This document shows, piece by piece, positions 43,686 through 51,472 of a DNA stretch of 64,000 nucleotides (the stretch's first letter is position 1; each line of letters starts with the position of its first letter). The notes beneath the pieces were generated by a model. It made no database searches, was not told the origin of the DNA, and saw only the letters and a program-made list of their open reading frames with translations. The stretch is from positions 85,491 to 149,490 of the forward strand of contig NZ_PTPZ01000002.1 of NCBI RefSeq assembly GCF_002943105.1, given 5' to 3'. The translations under genes were made by a program, and so were the position numbers. The stretch is from Cloacibacterium normanense. GTDB lineage: Bacteria > Bacteroidota > Bacteroidia > Flavobacteriales > Weeksellaceae.

Positions 43686-43985
43686 ATGTCACAAAAATTT
43701 CAAGAAATCATCAGTTCTGAAAAACCAGTGTTAATAGACTTTTTTGCAGTGTGGTGTCAACCGTGCAGAGTACAATCTTCTGTATTAGTCACTGTAAAAG
43801 AACAAGTAGGAGATAATGCCAGAATTATAAAAATAGATGTAGACCAATATCCTGATATTGCTGCTCAATATAACGTGAGAGGCGTTCCTACCCTTGCTCT
43901 TTTCAAAAAAGGTGAAATGCTTTGGAGAGAAAGTGGCGTACATGATGTAAATACTTTAGTGAATCTCATCAATCAACACAAATAA
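43686..43985 (+). CDS. Thioredoxin
   Basis: This 99-aa single-domain thioredoxin has the active site C24-Q-P-C27 (FFAVWCQPCRVQ) instead of the usual CGPC. The cis-proline loop is GVPTLALFKKG. No signal peptide is present, so it is cytoplasmic. Position at the end of the sulfur island suggests it reduces persulfides on the rhodaneses or the dioxygenase. A CQPC site may shift the redox potential relative to CGPC; that is inference. Confidence 0.93.
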   Translation: MSQKFQEIISSEKPVLIDFFAVWCQPCRVQSSVLVTVKEQVGDNARIIKIDVDQYPDIAAQYNVRGVPTLALFKKGEMLWRESGVHDVNTLVNLINQHK

Positions 43986-43993
43986 TCTCATTC

Positions 43994-44875
43994 ATGAGTA
44001 ATTTTCCTGTTTATAGCGCTTGCGATTTAATTTCTACTGAAAATTCAGAAAGTGAAATCGTAGTTCATGAATTGCAAGATTTATTGACAGAAAAAAGTTT
44101 TATTCCAGAAAAACCTCATCGTCACACTTTTCACCAGATTCTGTACGTAGAAGAAGGCGCTGGAATTCATAAAATAGATTTCGAAGACTATTCTATAGAT
44201 TCTCCCATCATCTATTTTATTTCTGCGGGACAAGTGCATGATTTGAATTTCAAAAAACAAGTGACCAAAGGTTATTTGATTAATTTCAATGCAGAATTTT
44301 TCACTTCATTTCTCGCAAAATCTCATTGTATAGATAAATTGCCATTTTTCAGAATTAATGGAAACTTCACTTCTTATCAAATCAAAAAAGACAAAGCTGA
44401 AGAACTCAAAGAAATTTTTTACAAAATTAATTTCGAATACAAACAACAAAAAAGAAAATCCGAAGATTTAATCAGAATTTATCTTCTCGAATTGTTTTAC
44501 TTCATTTTAAACGACGAAGAAAACACAGACGAAAACATAAATATTACCAATCAAAGAATTTTAATCAATAAATTCCAAAAGCTGGTAGAAGAAAACTATA
44601 CCGCTGAACATTATCCCAAATTTTATGCAGACAAGCTCGCGATTACTGCAAATTACCTCAATTTCGTATGTAGAACTTTTGCAGGCAAAAAGGCTGGAGA
44701 AATCATTAGAAACAGGATTATTCTAGAAGCCAAAAGATTGCTCATCAACTCAGAATTAAGCATTTCTCAGATTTCATTTCAATTAGGTTTTGAAGACAAT
44801 TCTTATTTTACCAAGTTTTTCAAAACCCATGCTAAGATTTCGCCTTCTGAATTCAGACAACATCTTAATAAATAA
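43994..44875 (+). CDS. AraC family transcriptional regulator
   Basis: This 293-aa regulator has an N-terminal cupin-like ligand domain (HRHTFHQILYVEEGAGIHKIDFE) and a C-terminal double HTH. The second HTH holds the signature ISQISFQLGFEDNSYFTKFFK and SPSEFRQHL. It begins 8 bases after thioredoxin and likely shares its promoter. The ligand is unknown. Targets may be the thioredoxin unit itself or other genes of the island. Confidence 0.92.
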   Translation: MSNFPVYSACDLISTENSESEIVVHELQDLLTEKSFIPEKPHRHTFHQILYVEEGAGIHKIDFEDYSIDSPIIYFISAGQVHDLNFKKQVTKGYLINFNAEFFTSFLAKSHCIDKLPFFRINGNFTSYQIKKDKAEELKEIFYKINFEYKQQKRKSEDLIRIYLLELFYFILNDEENTDENINITNQRILINKFQKLVEENYTAEHYPKFYADKLAITANYLNFVCRTFAGKKAGEIIRNRIILEAKRLLINSELSISQISFQLGFEDNSYFTKFFKTHAKISPSEFRQHLNK

Positions 44876-44927
44876 AAATTACCATTTTCCGAATATTTTT
44901 TACAAGAATTTATTGCAATTCTTAGCA

Positions 44928-44935
44928 TACCTTTG
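44928..44935 (+). promoter_or_regulatory. -7 box (TACCTTTG) in the gap after the AraC gene
   Basis: TACCTTTG fits the -7 consensus. No ORF starts nearby, but a terminator lies 50-90 bases downstream. No good -33 element is seen. Confidence 0.4.
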
Positions 44936-44941
44936 TATTGT

Positions 44942-45026
44942 AAAATTACATACAGAACAAACGCAAAACTTTTCATATTTTTTATAAAAACGCAACTAAA
45001 ATCATAAAATTTTGTTGCGTTTTTCC
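44942..45026 (+). ncRNA. Candidate small RNA (about 85 nt)
   Basis: A -7 box (44928-44935) is followed, without an ORF, by a strong intrinsic terminator at 44986-45024. The predicted transcript is about 85 bases, A/U-rich, with an unstructured 5' half. It matches no RNA family I know. The hairpin could instead simply end the AraC transcript. Confidence 0.3.
44986..45026 (+). terminator. Hairpin terminator downstream of the AraC gene
   Basis: AAAAACGCAAC/GTTGCGTTTTT (44986-44996 with 45014-45024), loop of 17 bases, followed by pyrimidines. Confidence 0.75.
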
Positions 45027-45041
45027 TTTATAAAGCCTTTC

Positions 45042-45077
45042 CAGAAAGCGTTTTCTGACTTTGGCACGGAAATAGAA
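45042..45077 (+). promoter_or_regulatory. Candidate sigma-54 promoter with adjacent palindrome
   Basis: TGGCACG (45062-45068), 4 bases, then TAGAA (45073-45077) fits the sigma-54 pattern TGGCACG-N4-TTGCW: the -24 half is perfect and the -12 half matches at three of five positions. CAGAAA-N4-TTTCTG (45042-45057) stands just upstream. The predicted leader to the ATG at 45158 is about 70 bases. Confidence 0.5.
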
Positions 45078-45157
45078 TATCTCATAACAGCAACCCTAAG
45101 TTTTTCGAGGCAAGACTTTAGAAGCAGCCAAGAAAAACTTATTTAAATAAATATAAT

Positions 45158-46057
45158 ATGAGAAAATTTTATTTTTTATTAGCCGCATTCATCGCATTAG
45201 GATTTAGCGCACAAGAAGCAGGAAAAGCTGGAGAATTATTAAAAAACGAGGCGAGCAAAACCGAAACTTCTGCAAAAAATGAAGCTTTTGGCAGAAATAA
45301 TTCTCAAGATAAATCTTCAGTTTTTAGAAACGATAATGGTTTTAGAAATTCTACAGAAAAATCAAGACCTAATTATAATTGGAACCAAAATTACGCTTAT
45401 GGTTACGCCGAAGTTTTCTTAAGAATTCCAGAGCAAGGTTACTTTAGCATAGAAATTGGCGACCAAAAAATTTCTAACGCGTCAGGAAAATTTAGATTTT
45501 TTGACTTGATGCCAGGAAACAACGTCATTTCTATCTATGAAAGAAATTTCCTAGTGTACAGAACTAGAATCAACATTAAAAACAACACCAGACTGGTTTT
45601 AGATTATTTCACACATCAAGGTTTATATCTTCTAGGAACCTACAATCTGAGAAACAACTACGGAAATGTTTGGAATGACACTTGGAACAGTCCTTACGGA
45701 AATGGAAACGGGAATTCTTGGGATCCTTATGATGATTATCAAAACGGATACGGAGACACTTACGGAAATGTAATGAGCGAAAGAGAATTCTCTTCTTTCT
45801 TACAAATGCTAAAAAAACAGAGTTTTGATGACAGAAGATTAGATTTCTTAAAAAGCCAACTCAGTAGAACTGATTTCAACACGAGACAAATCAAATCTAT
45901 TATGAAAGAGTTTAGTTTTGACAAAAACAGATTAGAATTTGCAAAGATGGCGTATAGAAATTGTGTAGACAAAAGAAACTATTTCGAATTGTATGACGCA
46001 TTTGACTTCGAAAGTTACGCCAGAGAATTGAACAAATTTGTTCAAAACCAAAGATAA
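45158..46057 (+). CDS. Exported DUF4476 domain protein
   Basis: This 299-aa protein has a signal peptide (ALGFSAQ). A low-complexity Ser/Asn/Lys region (25-80), a PEGA-like strand segment (YFSIEIGDQKISNASGKF), and a Gly/Asn/Tyr/Trp-rich linker (NGNGNSWDPYDDYQNGYG) follow. The C-terminal DUF4476 domain is a row of helices (FSSFLQMLKKQSFDDRRLDF and FNTRQIKSIMKEFSFD). The family is common in Flavobacteriia and has no known function. The gene sits alone behind a sigma-54-like promoter, and a terminator follows. Confidence 0.85.
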   Translation: MRKFYFLLAAFIALGFSAQEAGKAGELLKNEASKTETSAKNEAFGRNNSQDKSSVFRNDNGFRNSTEKSRPNYNWNQNYAYGYAEVFLRIPEQGYFSIEIGDQKISNASGKFRFFDLMPGNNVISIYERNFLVYRTRINIKNNTRLVLDYFTHQGLYLLGTYNLRNNYGNVWNDTWNSPYGNGNGNSWDPYDDYQNGYGDTYGNVMSEREFSSFLQMLKKQSFDDRRLDFLKSQLSRTDFNTRQIKSIMKEFSFDKNRLEFAKMAYRNCVDKRNYFELYDAFDFESYARELNKFVQNQR

Positions 46058-46080
46058 CCCAATCATTCATTCATATATAC

Positions 46081-46118
46081 AAAAAGTCGGTTTTCAGAAA
46101 TCCTGAAGCCGACTTTCT
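46081..46118 (+). terminator. Hairpin terminator after the DUF4476 gene
   Basis: AAAGTCGG and TTTCAG pair with CTGAAG and CCGACTTT around a 5-base loop, followed by a T run. Confidence 0.8.
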
Positions 46119-46156
46119 ATTTTGCGGAAATTTCTTACTTTTAACAAAAATATATC

Positions 46157-46570
46157 ATGAAAAAAATCGTCATCCTTATTTATATTTTAATTTTTGGAGT
46201 TTCTTTCGCTCAAGAAAAAGATATTTTGAAAGTTTTGCACGAACAACAAACCGCTTGGAATAATGGCGATATTGAAAATTTTATGAAAGGATATTGGAAA
46301 GATGACTCACTGCTTTTTATCGGTTCAAAAGGACCAACTTACGGTTGGCAAAAAACGCTAGACAATTACAAAAAAACTTATCCCAATAAAGAAATGATGG
46401 GCATTCTAGAATTTTCTGACATTCAAGTGAAAAAGCTAGGTAAAAAACATGCTTATGTTTTCGGAAAGTGGAAACTCATCCGTGCTAATGACACTCCAAA
46501 TGGAATTTACACCTTGGTTTTCCAGAAATTTAATGACGGTTGGAAAATTATTTCAGACCACACAAACTAG
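46157..46570 (+). CDS. Exported SnoaL/DUF4440-like protein
   Basis: This 137-aa protein has a signal peptide (FGVSFAQ) and an NTF2-like fold signature: LHEQQTAWNNGDIENFMKGY, DDSLLFIGS, then a strand-rich C-terminus (VFQKFNDGWKIISDHTN). DUF4440/SnoaL-like domains bind or isomerise small molecules, but secreted versions have no assigned role. It stands alone. A short stretch of GTAGA-type repeats follows its stop. Confidence 0.82.
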   Translation: MKKIVILIYILIFGVSFAQEKDILKVLHEQQTAWNNGDIENFMKGYWKDDSLLFIGSKGPTYGWQKTLDNYKKTYPNKEMMGILEFSDIQVKKLGKKHAYVFGKWKLIRANDTPNGIYTLVFQKFNDGWKIISDHTN

Positions 46571-46614
46571 TTGTAGAATGGTAGAGTTGTAGAGAAAAAA
46601 ACAACTGTAATATT

Positions 46615-47370
46615 CTATAATTCTCCCATTTTAAAGTTATCTGCATCGTTTAAAAAAGGAAACTCTTTTCTGAAAGTTTCTAATTTTTGCAAATCTAATT
46701 CTGCAAAGATTAAATCTCCTTTTTTAGTAGAAATGTCTGTTCCATCTGCAAAAAAACAATGACTGCTTTCTTGATATTTCAAGTTATTTCCGTCTTTGCC
46801 AGTTCTATTTAAGGCAAAAACATAGGCTTGATTTTCGATTGCTCTTGCTCTATTTAATGTTTCCCACGCCAAAACTCTGGTTTCTGGCCAATTAGCAACA
46901 TTTAGAATGACATCATAATCTTTTCTGTTTCTCGCAAAAACTGGAAATCTTGCATCAAAACAAACTTGTAATAAAAGCCTGAATCCTAAATATTCTACCA
47001 CTACTCTTTCTGTTCCTGCAGTGTAGACTTTATCTTCGCCAGTGTAAGAAAAAAGATGTCTTTTATCGTATTGATGGTAAGTTCCGTCTGGTTTTACAAA
47101 ATAAAATCGGTTATAGAATTTGCCATTATCCTTCACAGAAACGCTTCCGCCAATTGCAGCATTTTTAGTTTTGGCAAAATTCTTCATCCAAGTCAAAGCT
47201 ATTTCTTCTTCATCTGCTACTTCCTGAGCTTTCATGTAGAAACCAGTGGTAAACATCTCTGGAAGCAAAAACAAATCTGCTTCTAAATCTTTGAATTTTT
47301 CTTCTATCAAAAGAAAATTTTCATGTTTTTCTTTCCAAATAATATTTTGACTTAAACCGATGATTTTCAT
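46615..47370 (-). CDS. Nitrilase-family omega-amidase (YafV-like)
   Basis: This 251-aa carbon-nitrogen hydrolase has the catalytic triad: Glu in LFLLPEMFTTGF, Lys in YDKRHLFSYTGE, and Cys in LLQVCFDARFPVFAR. Close relatives hydrolyse alpha-ketoglutaramate or ketosuccinamate in methionine salvage and glutamine repair. Length matches the YafV group. It converges with the DUF4440-like gene and is divergent from the porin-like gene at 47501. No -7 box was found. Confidence 0.92.
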   Translation of the reverse strand: MKIIGLSQNIIWKEKHENFLLIEEKFKDLEADLFLLPEMFTTGFYMKAQEVADEEEIALTWMKNFAKTKNAAIGGSVSVKDNGKFYNRFYFVKPDGTYHQYDKRHLFSYTGEDKVYTAGTERVVVEYLGFRLLLQVCFDARFPVFARNRKDYDVILNVANWPETRVLAWETLNRARAIENQAYVFALNRTGKDGNNLKYQESSHCFFADGTDISTKKGDLIFAELDLQKLETFRKEFPFLNDADNFKMGEL

Positions 47371-47444
47371 AATGCTTAGGTTTCAGAATTTTTATAATAT
47401 TTTACAAAATTATAACAATAGTATTTTTTTTAACAAGATTACTA

Positions 47445-47452
47445 TAAATTTG
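47445..47452 (+). promoter_or_regulatory. -7 box (TAAATTTG) of the small barrel gene
   Basis: TAAATTTG 48 bases upstream of the ATG at 47501. Confidence 0.45.
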
Positions 47453-47500
47453 TCATTAGAAAAACAAAAATTCAAACAAAACTTAAAAATAAATATTCTT

Positions 47501-47932
47501 ATGAAAAAATTAGTATTAGCATTCGCAATGCTGTTCGCAGGACAATTAGCATTTGCACAAGCATGGCAAGGTAAAGGCGACCAAAAATTACAAGTAGGTT
47601 TTAACGGTTACGGAAACGGAACTGGGATTACAGGAACTTATGACTATGGAGTTTCCGATGTTATTTCTCTAGGAGCAGGAGCTAATTTTTACTTTGATGG
47701 TTATGAAGACGACCACAAAGCTTTCGTTTTTGGCAGAGTAAATTTCCACCTTCAAGATGCTCTTAATATGCCGAGTAATTGGGATTTATACCCTGGTTTA
47801 GACGTAGGTATATTAGGAAATACATTCGGACTAGGTGCACACTTAGGTGTAAGATATTTCTTCAACAATAATGTAGGTGCATTTATAGAAGCTGGTAACA
47901 ATGGTAGCATAGGTTTATCATTTAACTTCTAA
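47501..47932 (+). CDS. Small exported beta-barrel protein (DUF6646-like)
   Basis: This 143-aa protein has a signal peptide (GQLAFAQ) and a Gly- and aromatic-rich strand pattern ending in GLSFNF. Motifs GKGDQKLQVGFNGYGNG, then DLYPGLDVGILG, then GAHLGVRYFFNNNVG recur in the 168-aa protein at 62882, showing paralogy. The frame extends to 47360, but the ATG at 47501 is the natural start with the signal peptide. Length suggests an 8-strand outer-membrane barrel. Confidence 0.85.
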   Translation: MKKLVLAFAMLFAGQLAFAQAWQGKGDQKLQVGFNGYGNGTGITGTYDYGVSDVISLGAGANFYFDGYEDDHKAFVFGRVNFHLQDALNMPSNWDLYPGLDVGILGNTFGLGAHLGVRYFFNNNVGAFIEAGNNGSIGLSFNF

Positions 47933-47956
47933 TAAAAAATTCAACAATATTTAATG

Positions 47957-47987
47957 GAAAAGACGCTTTTTGGCGTCTTTTTTTATT
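47957..47987 (+). terminator. Hairpin terminator after the small barrel gene
   Basis: AAAAGACGC/GCGTCTTTT stem (core 47961-47966 with 47973-47978) followed by a T run. Confidence 0.85.
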
Positions 47988-48015
47988 TGGTACAGTTTTA
48001 GTGAGAGAGAATTAT

Positions 48016-48023
48016 TACATTTG
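48016..48023 (+). promoter_or_regulatory. -7 box (TACATTTG) of rseP
   Basis: TACATTTG 26 bases upstream of the rseP ATG. Confidence 0.45.
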
Positions 48024-48049
48024 CATAACTTTAAAAAAAATAAAATTTA

Positions 48050-49393
48050 ATGGAATTAGCAACGCAGATATTTCAGTTTATATTAAGTATTTCAATTCTC
48101 GTTATATTACACGAATTAGGGCATTTTTTACCCGCAAAATGGTTTAAATGCAGAGTAGATAAATTCTACTTATTCTTTGATCCATGGTTTTCATTAGCGA
48201 AGAAAAAAATTGGAGAAACCGAATACGGAATCGGTTGGTTACCATTTGGCGGTTATGTAAAAATCGCAGGAATGGTAGACGAAAGCATGGATACAGAACA
48301 ACTGAAACAACCTGCTCAACCTTGGGAATTCAGAAGCAAACCAGCTTGGCAAAGACTTATCATTATGTTAGGTGGTATTTTCGTAAATCTTATTTTGGCT
48401 TGGGCTATTTACACAGGATTGAATTTGTCTGTAGGCGAAAAATACCATGATTTAGCAAAATTCGAGAATGGAATTGCAGTTTCTGAAGAAGGTGCAAAAA
48501 TGGGATTGATGAACGGCGACAAAATCTTAAAAATAGATGGAAAACCTGCCGTAAGAATGGAAAATTCTATGATTAACATGCTTCTTGCCAATGAAATCAC
48601 CGTACTAAGAAACGGTAAAGAAGTTTCTTTCGCTCCAAAAGAAGACGGAATTGCTCATATTTTAGGCTCAAAAACGGCTAAATTATACATCACCAATAGA
48701 TTTGCACCAGTAGTAGATTCTTTAACAGAAGGGCCTGCAAAACAAGCTGGATTACAAAAAGGAGATAAAATTGTAGCTCTTAATGGTAAAACGATTAGAT
48801 TTTTTGATGAATTTTCAGATGGACTAGCTGGAAAGAAAAACCAACCTATTACTGTAGATGTTTTTAGAAATAATGAATTAAAAAGATTTACTTTCAATAC
48901 AAACAAAGAAGGAAAAATCGGTTTCAGACCAGATTTTAAACAAGCTGAAGTAGCTTTCAACAACACAGTAACCAATCAAGAATATAGCTTTTTACCAGCA
49001 GTTGGTAGAGGTTTTGAGAGAACTGTAGAATCTCTTACCATGCAGATTAAGCAGTTTAAATTAATGTTCAACAAAAAAATCAAAGGTTACAAAAATGTTG
49101 GCGGACCAATTGCAATTGTGAAAATGATGCCTAAAGAAATCGATTGGGTTGCTTTTTGGAGTTTTACAGCTATGTTTTCTGCTTGGTTAGCATTCCTTAA
49201 CTTGTTACCAATTCCAGGATTAGATGGTGGTCATGCCTTATTTACGACTTGGGAACTCATCACAGGGAAGCCAGTTCCTCAAAAAGTTTTAGAAAATGCA
49301 CAAATGATTGGAGTAATCTTTTTAATGGGATTAATGCTATTAATCTTTGGATCAGATATTTACAAATTTATCATTTCACCATTTTTAAAATAA
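48050..49393 (+). CDS. rseP: RIP metalloprotease RseP (site-2 protease)
   Basis: This 447-aa intramembrane zinc protease has the catalytic motif H21-E22-L23-G24-H25 in the first helix. Two PDZ regions follow (around GAKMGLMNGDKILKIDGKP and GPAKQAGLQKGDKIVALNG). The second metal motif is NLLPIPGLDGGH near residue 385, and a final helix closes the chain. It cleaves membrane-bound anti-sigma factors and remnant signal peptides. The gene is followed by tRNA-Asn, which has its own promoter. Confidence 0.95.
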   Translation: MELATQIFQFILSISILVILHELGHFLPAKWFKCRVDKFYLFFDPWFSLAKKKIGETEYGIGWLPFGGYVKIAGMVDESMDTEQLKQPAQPWEFRSKPAWQRLIIMLGGIFVNLILAWAIYTGLNLSVGEKYHDLAKFENGIAVSEEGAKMGLMNGDKILKIDGKPAVRMENSMINMLLANEITVLRNGKEVSFAPKEDGIAHILGSKTAKLYITNRFAPVVDSLTEGPAKQAGLQKGDKIVALNGKTIRFFDEFSDGLAGKKNQPITVDVFRNNELKRFTFNTNKEGKIGFRPDFKQAEVAFNNTVTNQEYSFLPAVGRGFERTVESLTMQIKQFKLMFNKKIKGYKNVGGPIAIVKMMPKEIDWVAFWSFTAMFSAWLAFLNLLPIPGLDGGHALFTTWELITGKPVPQKVLENAQMIGVIFLMGLMLLIFGSDIYKFIISPFLK

Positions 49394-49415
49394 TGTAAAT
49401 TTTTTCAAAAAATAT

Positions 49416-49447
49416 TTTGCGCAAATAGAAAAAACGTATTATATTTG
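49416..49447 (+). promoter_or_regulatory. tRNA-Asn promoter (TTTG, 20-base spacer, TATATTTG)
   Basis: TTTG at 49416-49419 and TATATTTG at 49440-49447 are separated by 20 bases, the best full match to the Bacteroidota vegetative promoter in the window. Confidence 0.65.
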
Positions 49448-49470
49448 CACCACTCAAAACAACAAGAGTA

Positions 49471-49547
49471 GCCTTTTTAGCTCAGTCGGTTAGAGCATCT
49501 GACTGTTAATCAGAGGGTCGCTGGTTCGAGCCCAGCAAAAGGCGCCA
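49471..49547 (+). tRNA. tRNA-Asn (GTT)
   Basis: The cloverleaf is complete: acceptor stem GCCTTTT/AAAAGGC, D arm GCTC/GAGC, anticodon stem TCTGA/TCAGA with loop CTGTTAA (anticodon GTT at 49505-49507). The T arm is GCTGG/CCAGC with TTCGAGC. The discriminator is G and the CCA end is encoded (49545-49547). The gene has its own promoter upstream and a terminator directly downstream. Confidence 0.97.
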
Positions 49548-49576
49548 AAACCATCACAGCAATGTGGTGGTTTTTT
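49547..49576 (+). terminator. Hairpin terminator of tRNA-Asn
   Basis: CCATCACA/TGTGGTGG (49551-49558 with 49563-49570, one G-T pair), extended by A/T and followed by T6. Confidence 0.85.
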
Positions 49577-49791
49577 GTTTATATTTCATTTTCAATATTT
49601 TATAGAAGTTATTCCACTCTAATTTCTCAAGTAAGTGGTCTTTTTGGTTAAAAAAGGCATACTTTTCGGTAAACTCAAAATAGTTTTTAAAATTCATATT
49701 CCTTTCTAGAATTTGATGAAATTAAATTTAGATATATCAAATATCATCTCCCGAACTTATTTTGAAATTTAAAAAACTCCAAAAAATCTCA
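49577..49791. other. Intergenic region between tRNA-Asn and menD
   Basis: No supported gene was found. A 47-codon minus-strand frame (49554-49697) runs into the tRNA terminator and has no visible promoter or family signature. The menD -7 box stands at the right end. Confidence 0.5.
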
Positions 49792-49799
49792 TACCTTTG
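49792..49799 (+). promoter_or_regulatory. -7 box (TACCTTTG) of menD
   Basis: TACCTTTG ends 5 bases before the menD ATG, implying a nearly leaderless mRNA. Confidence 0.5.
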
Positions 49800-49804
49800 T
49801 ATTT

Positions 49805-51472
49805 ATGAAACAATTCTCATCAAAACGCAGTATTCAGATTTTAGGACACGTTCTTCAGCAATATGGAATAGACAAAATGGTGATTTCGCCAGGAAGCAGA
49901 AATGCTCCACTTGCTATTCATTTTTCAGAGCTAGATTCTTTTGAATGTTTCAGCATCATAGATGAAAGAAGCGCTGCTTTTGTAGCGATGGGAATGGCAA
50001 AATCGCTTAAACAACCAGTAGCGATTTCTTGCACCTCTGGTTCTGCTGCTACCAATTATTATCCAGCTGTAGTAGAAGCGTTTTATCAAAACGTTCCACT
50101 TTTGGTACTTACCGCAGACAGACCTACAGATTTTGTAGATTTATTTGACGGACAAACCATTCGTCAAAAAGATTTGTTTCAACAGCATTCTTACGGAGAT
50201 TTTCAGCTTTTGGAAGACGACAAAGAAAATGCAGAAGAAGAGAACTTAAAAATCGTAAAAACCGCGATAGAATTGTGTTTCGAGAAACAAGGCCCGGTTC
50301 ATATCAATATTCCGCTTACAGAACCTTTATACCAATACGCTACGGAATTGCCAGTTTTTCCTAGCATTGAAAAAACCATTCAGAAAAGAGATTTCGAGAT
50401 TTCTTCTACTCTAGTTTCTGAATTTAATTTGGCTAAAAGAATTTTGATTTTAGCAGGAACGCTTGACAAAAATCCTGAACTCCAAAGTTTATTGTCGCAA
50501 TTCGTGAAAAATCATTCTGTAGTAGTGCTTACAGAAGCGAATTCTAACCTCTATCATGACAAATTTTTCAATCATATTGACCGATATGTTTTTAATTTCA
50601 CCGCAGAGGATTTTAGAACCTACGCCCCAGATTTACTTATTACGATTGGTCAAAACGTGGTTTCTAAAAAAGTGAAAGAATTTTTGAGAAAAGCAAAACC
50701 TCAAAATCATTGGCATATTGATGAATTTTGGCAACCGAATACGTATTTTGCTTTGAATCAAGAAATCAAAACAAAACCAGAGATTTTCTTCAGTCAGTTG
50801 TTGAAATTTGCCAAATTAGAACCATCAGCTTATTTTAATCTTTGGGATGTTCTTCGTGATAAAAAAGATGCAAAACACGATGAATATTGCAAAACAATAG
50901 ATTTTTCAGACTTTAAAATTTTCCAGATTTTAGAACAAAAAATTCCGAGTAATTACAATATTCATATTTCTAATTCTTCGGCAATTCGCTATGCAGAACT
51001 GTTCCCATATTCACAAAATCACAACATTTATTGCAACCGTGGAACCAGCGGAATAGACGGCTCTACTTCTACTGCGATGGGTTTTGCGATGATGAACGAA
51101 AATCCTACAATTTTGATTTCGGGTGAACTCGGATTTTTCTATGATATTAATGGACTGTGGAACAATTACATTCCGCCGTACACTAGAATTATCGTGATGA
51201 ATAACGGTGAAGGAAATATTTTTAGAATTATTCCCGGACCTACAACTTCTAATGCAATAGACGAATTTATCGCGACCAAACATCAGAAAAACTGCGAAAA
51301 TCTAGCCAATCATTTCGGTTTTGGATATTTTAAAGTGGAAGACGAAGATACGCTGTTAAGAGTTTTAGACAATTTTTTCAAGCCAGAAGCTAAACCCAAA
51401 ATTTTAGAAATCAACACGGCTGATATTCAAAACGCAGAAGTTCTGAAAGAATATTTTAAGTTTTTGAAGTAG
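49805..51472 (+). CDS. menD: MenD, SEPHCHC synthase
   Basis: This 555-aa thiamine-diphosphate enzyme catalyses the first committed step of menaquinone synthesis from isochorismate and 2-oxoglutarate. The N-terminal domain has MVISPGSRNAPLAIHF and DERSAAFVAMGMAK with the catalytic Glu. CTSGSAATNYYPAVVEA follows, then LTADRP. The C-terminal ThDP domain has NRGTSGIDGSTSTAMG and ISGELGFFYDINGL, then NNGEGNIF. Menaquinone is the expected sole quinone of this group. The remaining men genes are not in the window. Confidence 0.96.
   Translation: MKQFSSKRSIQILGHVLQQYGIDKMVISPGSRNAPLAIHFSELDSFECFSIIDERSAAFVAMGMAKSLKQPVAISCTSGSAATNYYPAVVEAFYQNVPLLVLTADRPTDFVDLFDGQTIRQKDLFQQHSYGDFQLLEDDKENAEEENLKIVKTAIELCFEKQGPVHINIPLTEPLYQYATELPVFPSIEKTIQKRDFEISSTLVSEFNLAKRILILAGTLDKNPELQSLLSQFVKNHSVVVLTEANSNLYHDKFFNHIDRYVFNFTAEDFRTYAPDLLITIGQNVVSKKVKEFLRKAKPQNHWHIDEFWQPNTYFALNQEIKTKPEIFFSQLLKFAKLEPSAYFNLWDVLRDKKDAKHDEYCKTIDFSDFKIFQILEQKIPSNYNIHISNSSAIRYAELFPYSQNHNIYCNRGTSGIDGSTSTAMGFAMMNENPTILISGELGFFYDINGLWNNYIPPYTRIIVMNNGEGNIFRIIPGPTTSNAIDEFIATKHQKNCENLANHFGFGYFKVEDEDTLLRVLDNFFKPEAKPKILEINTADIQNAEVLKEYFKFLK

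Noticed and set aside
44790..44987. 65-codon frame overlapping the AraC gene end
   Set aside because: Starts inside the second HTH of the AraC protein and runs into the terminator.
49471..49600. Integrative element attached at tRNA-Asn
   Set aside because: No duplicated tRNA 3' end, integrase or mobile genes were found nearby; menD follows directly.
51011..51283. 90-codon minus-strand frame opposite menD
   Set aside because: Shadow of the ThDP-binding domain of MenD.
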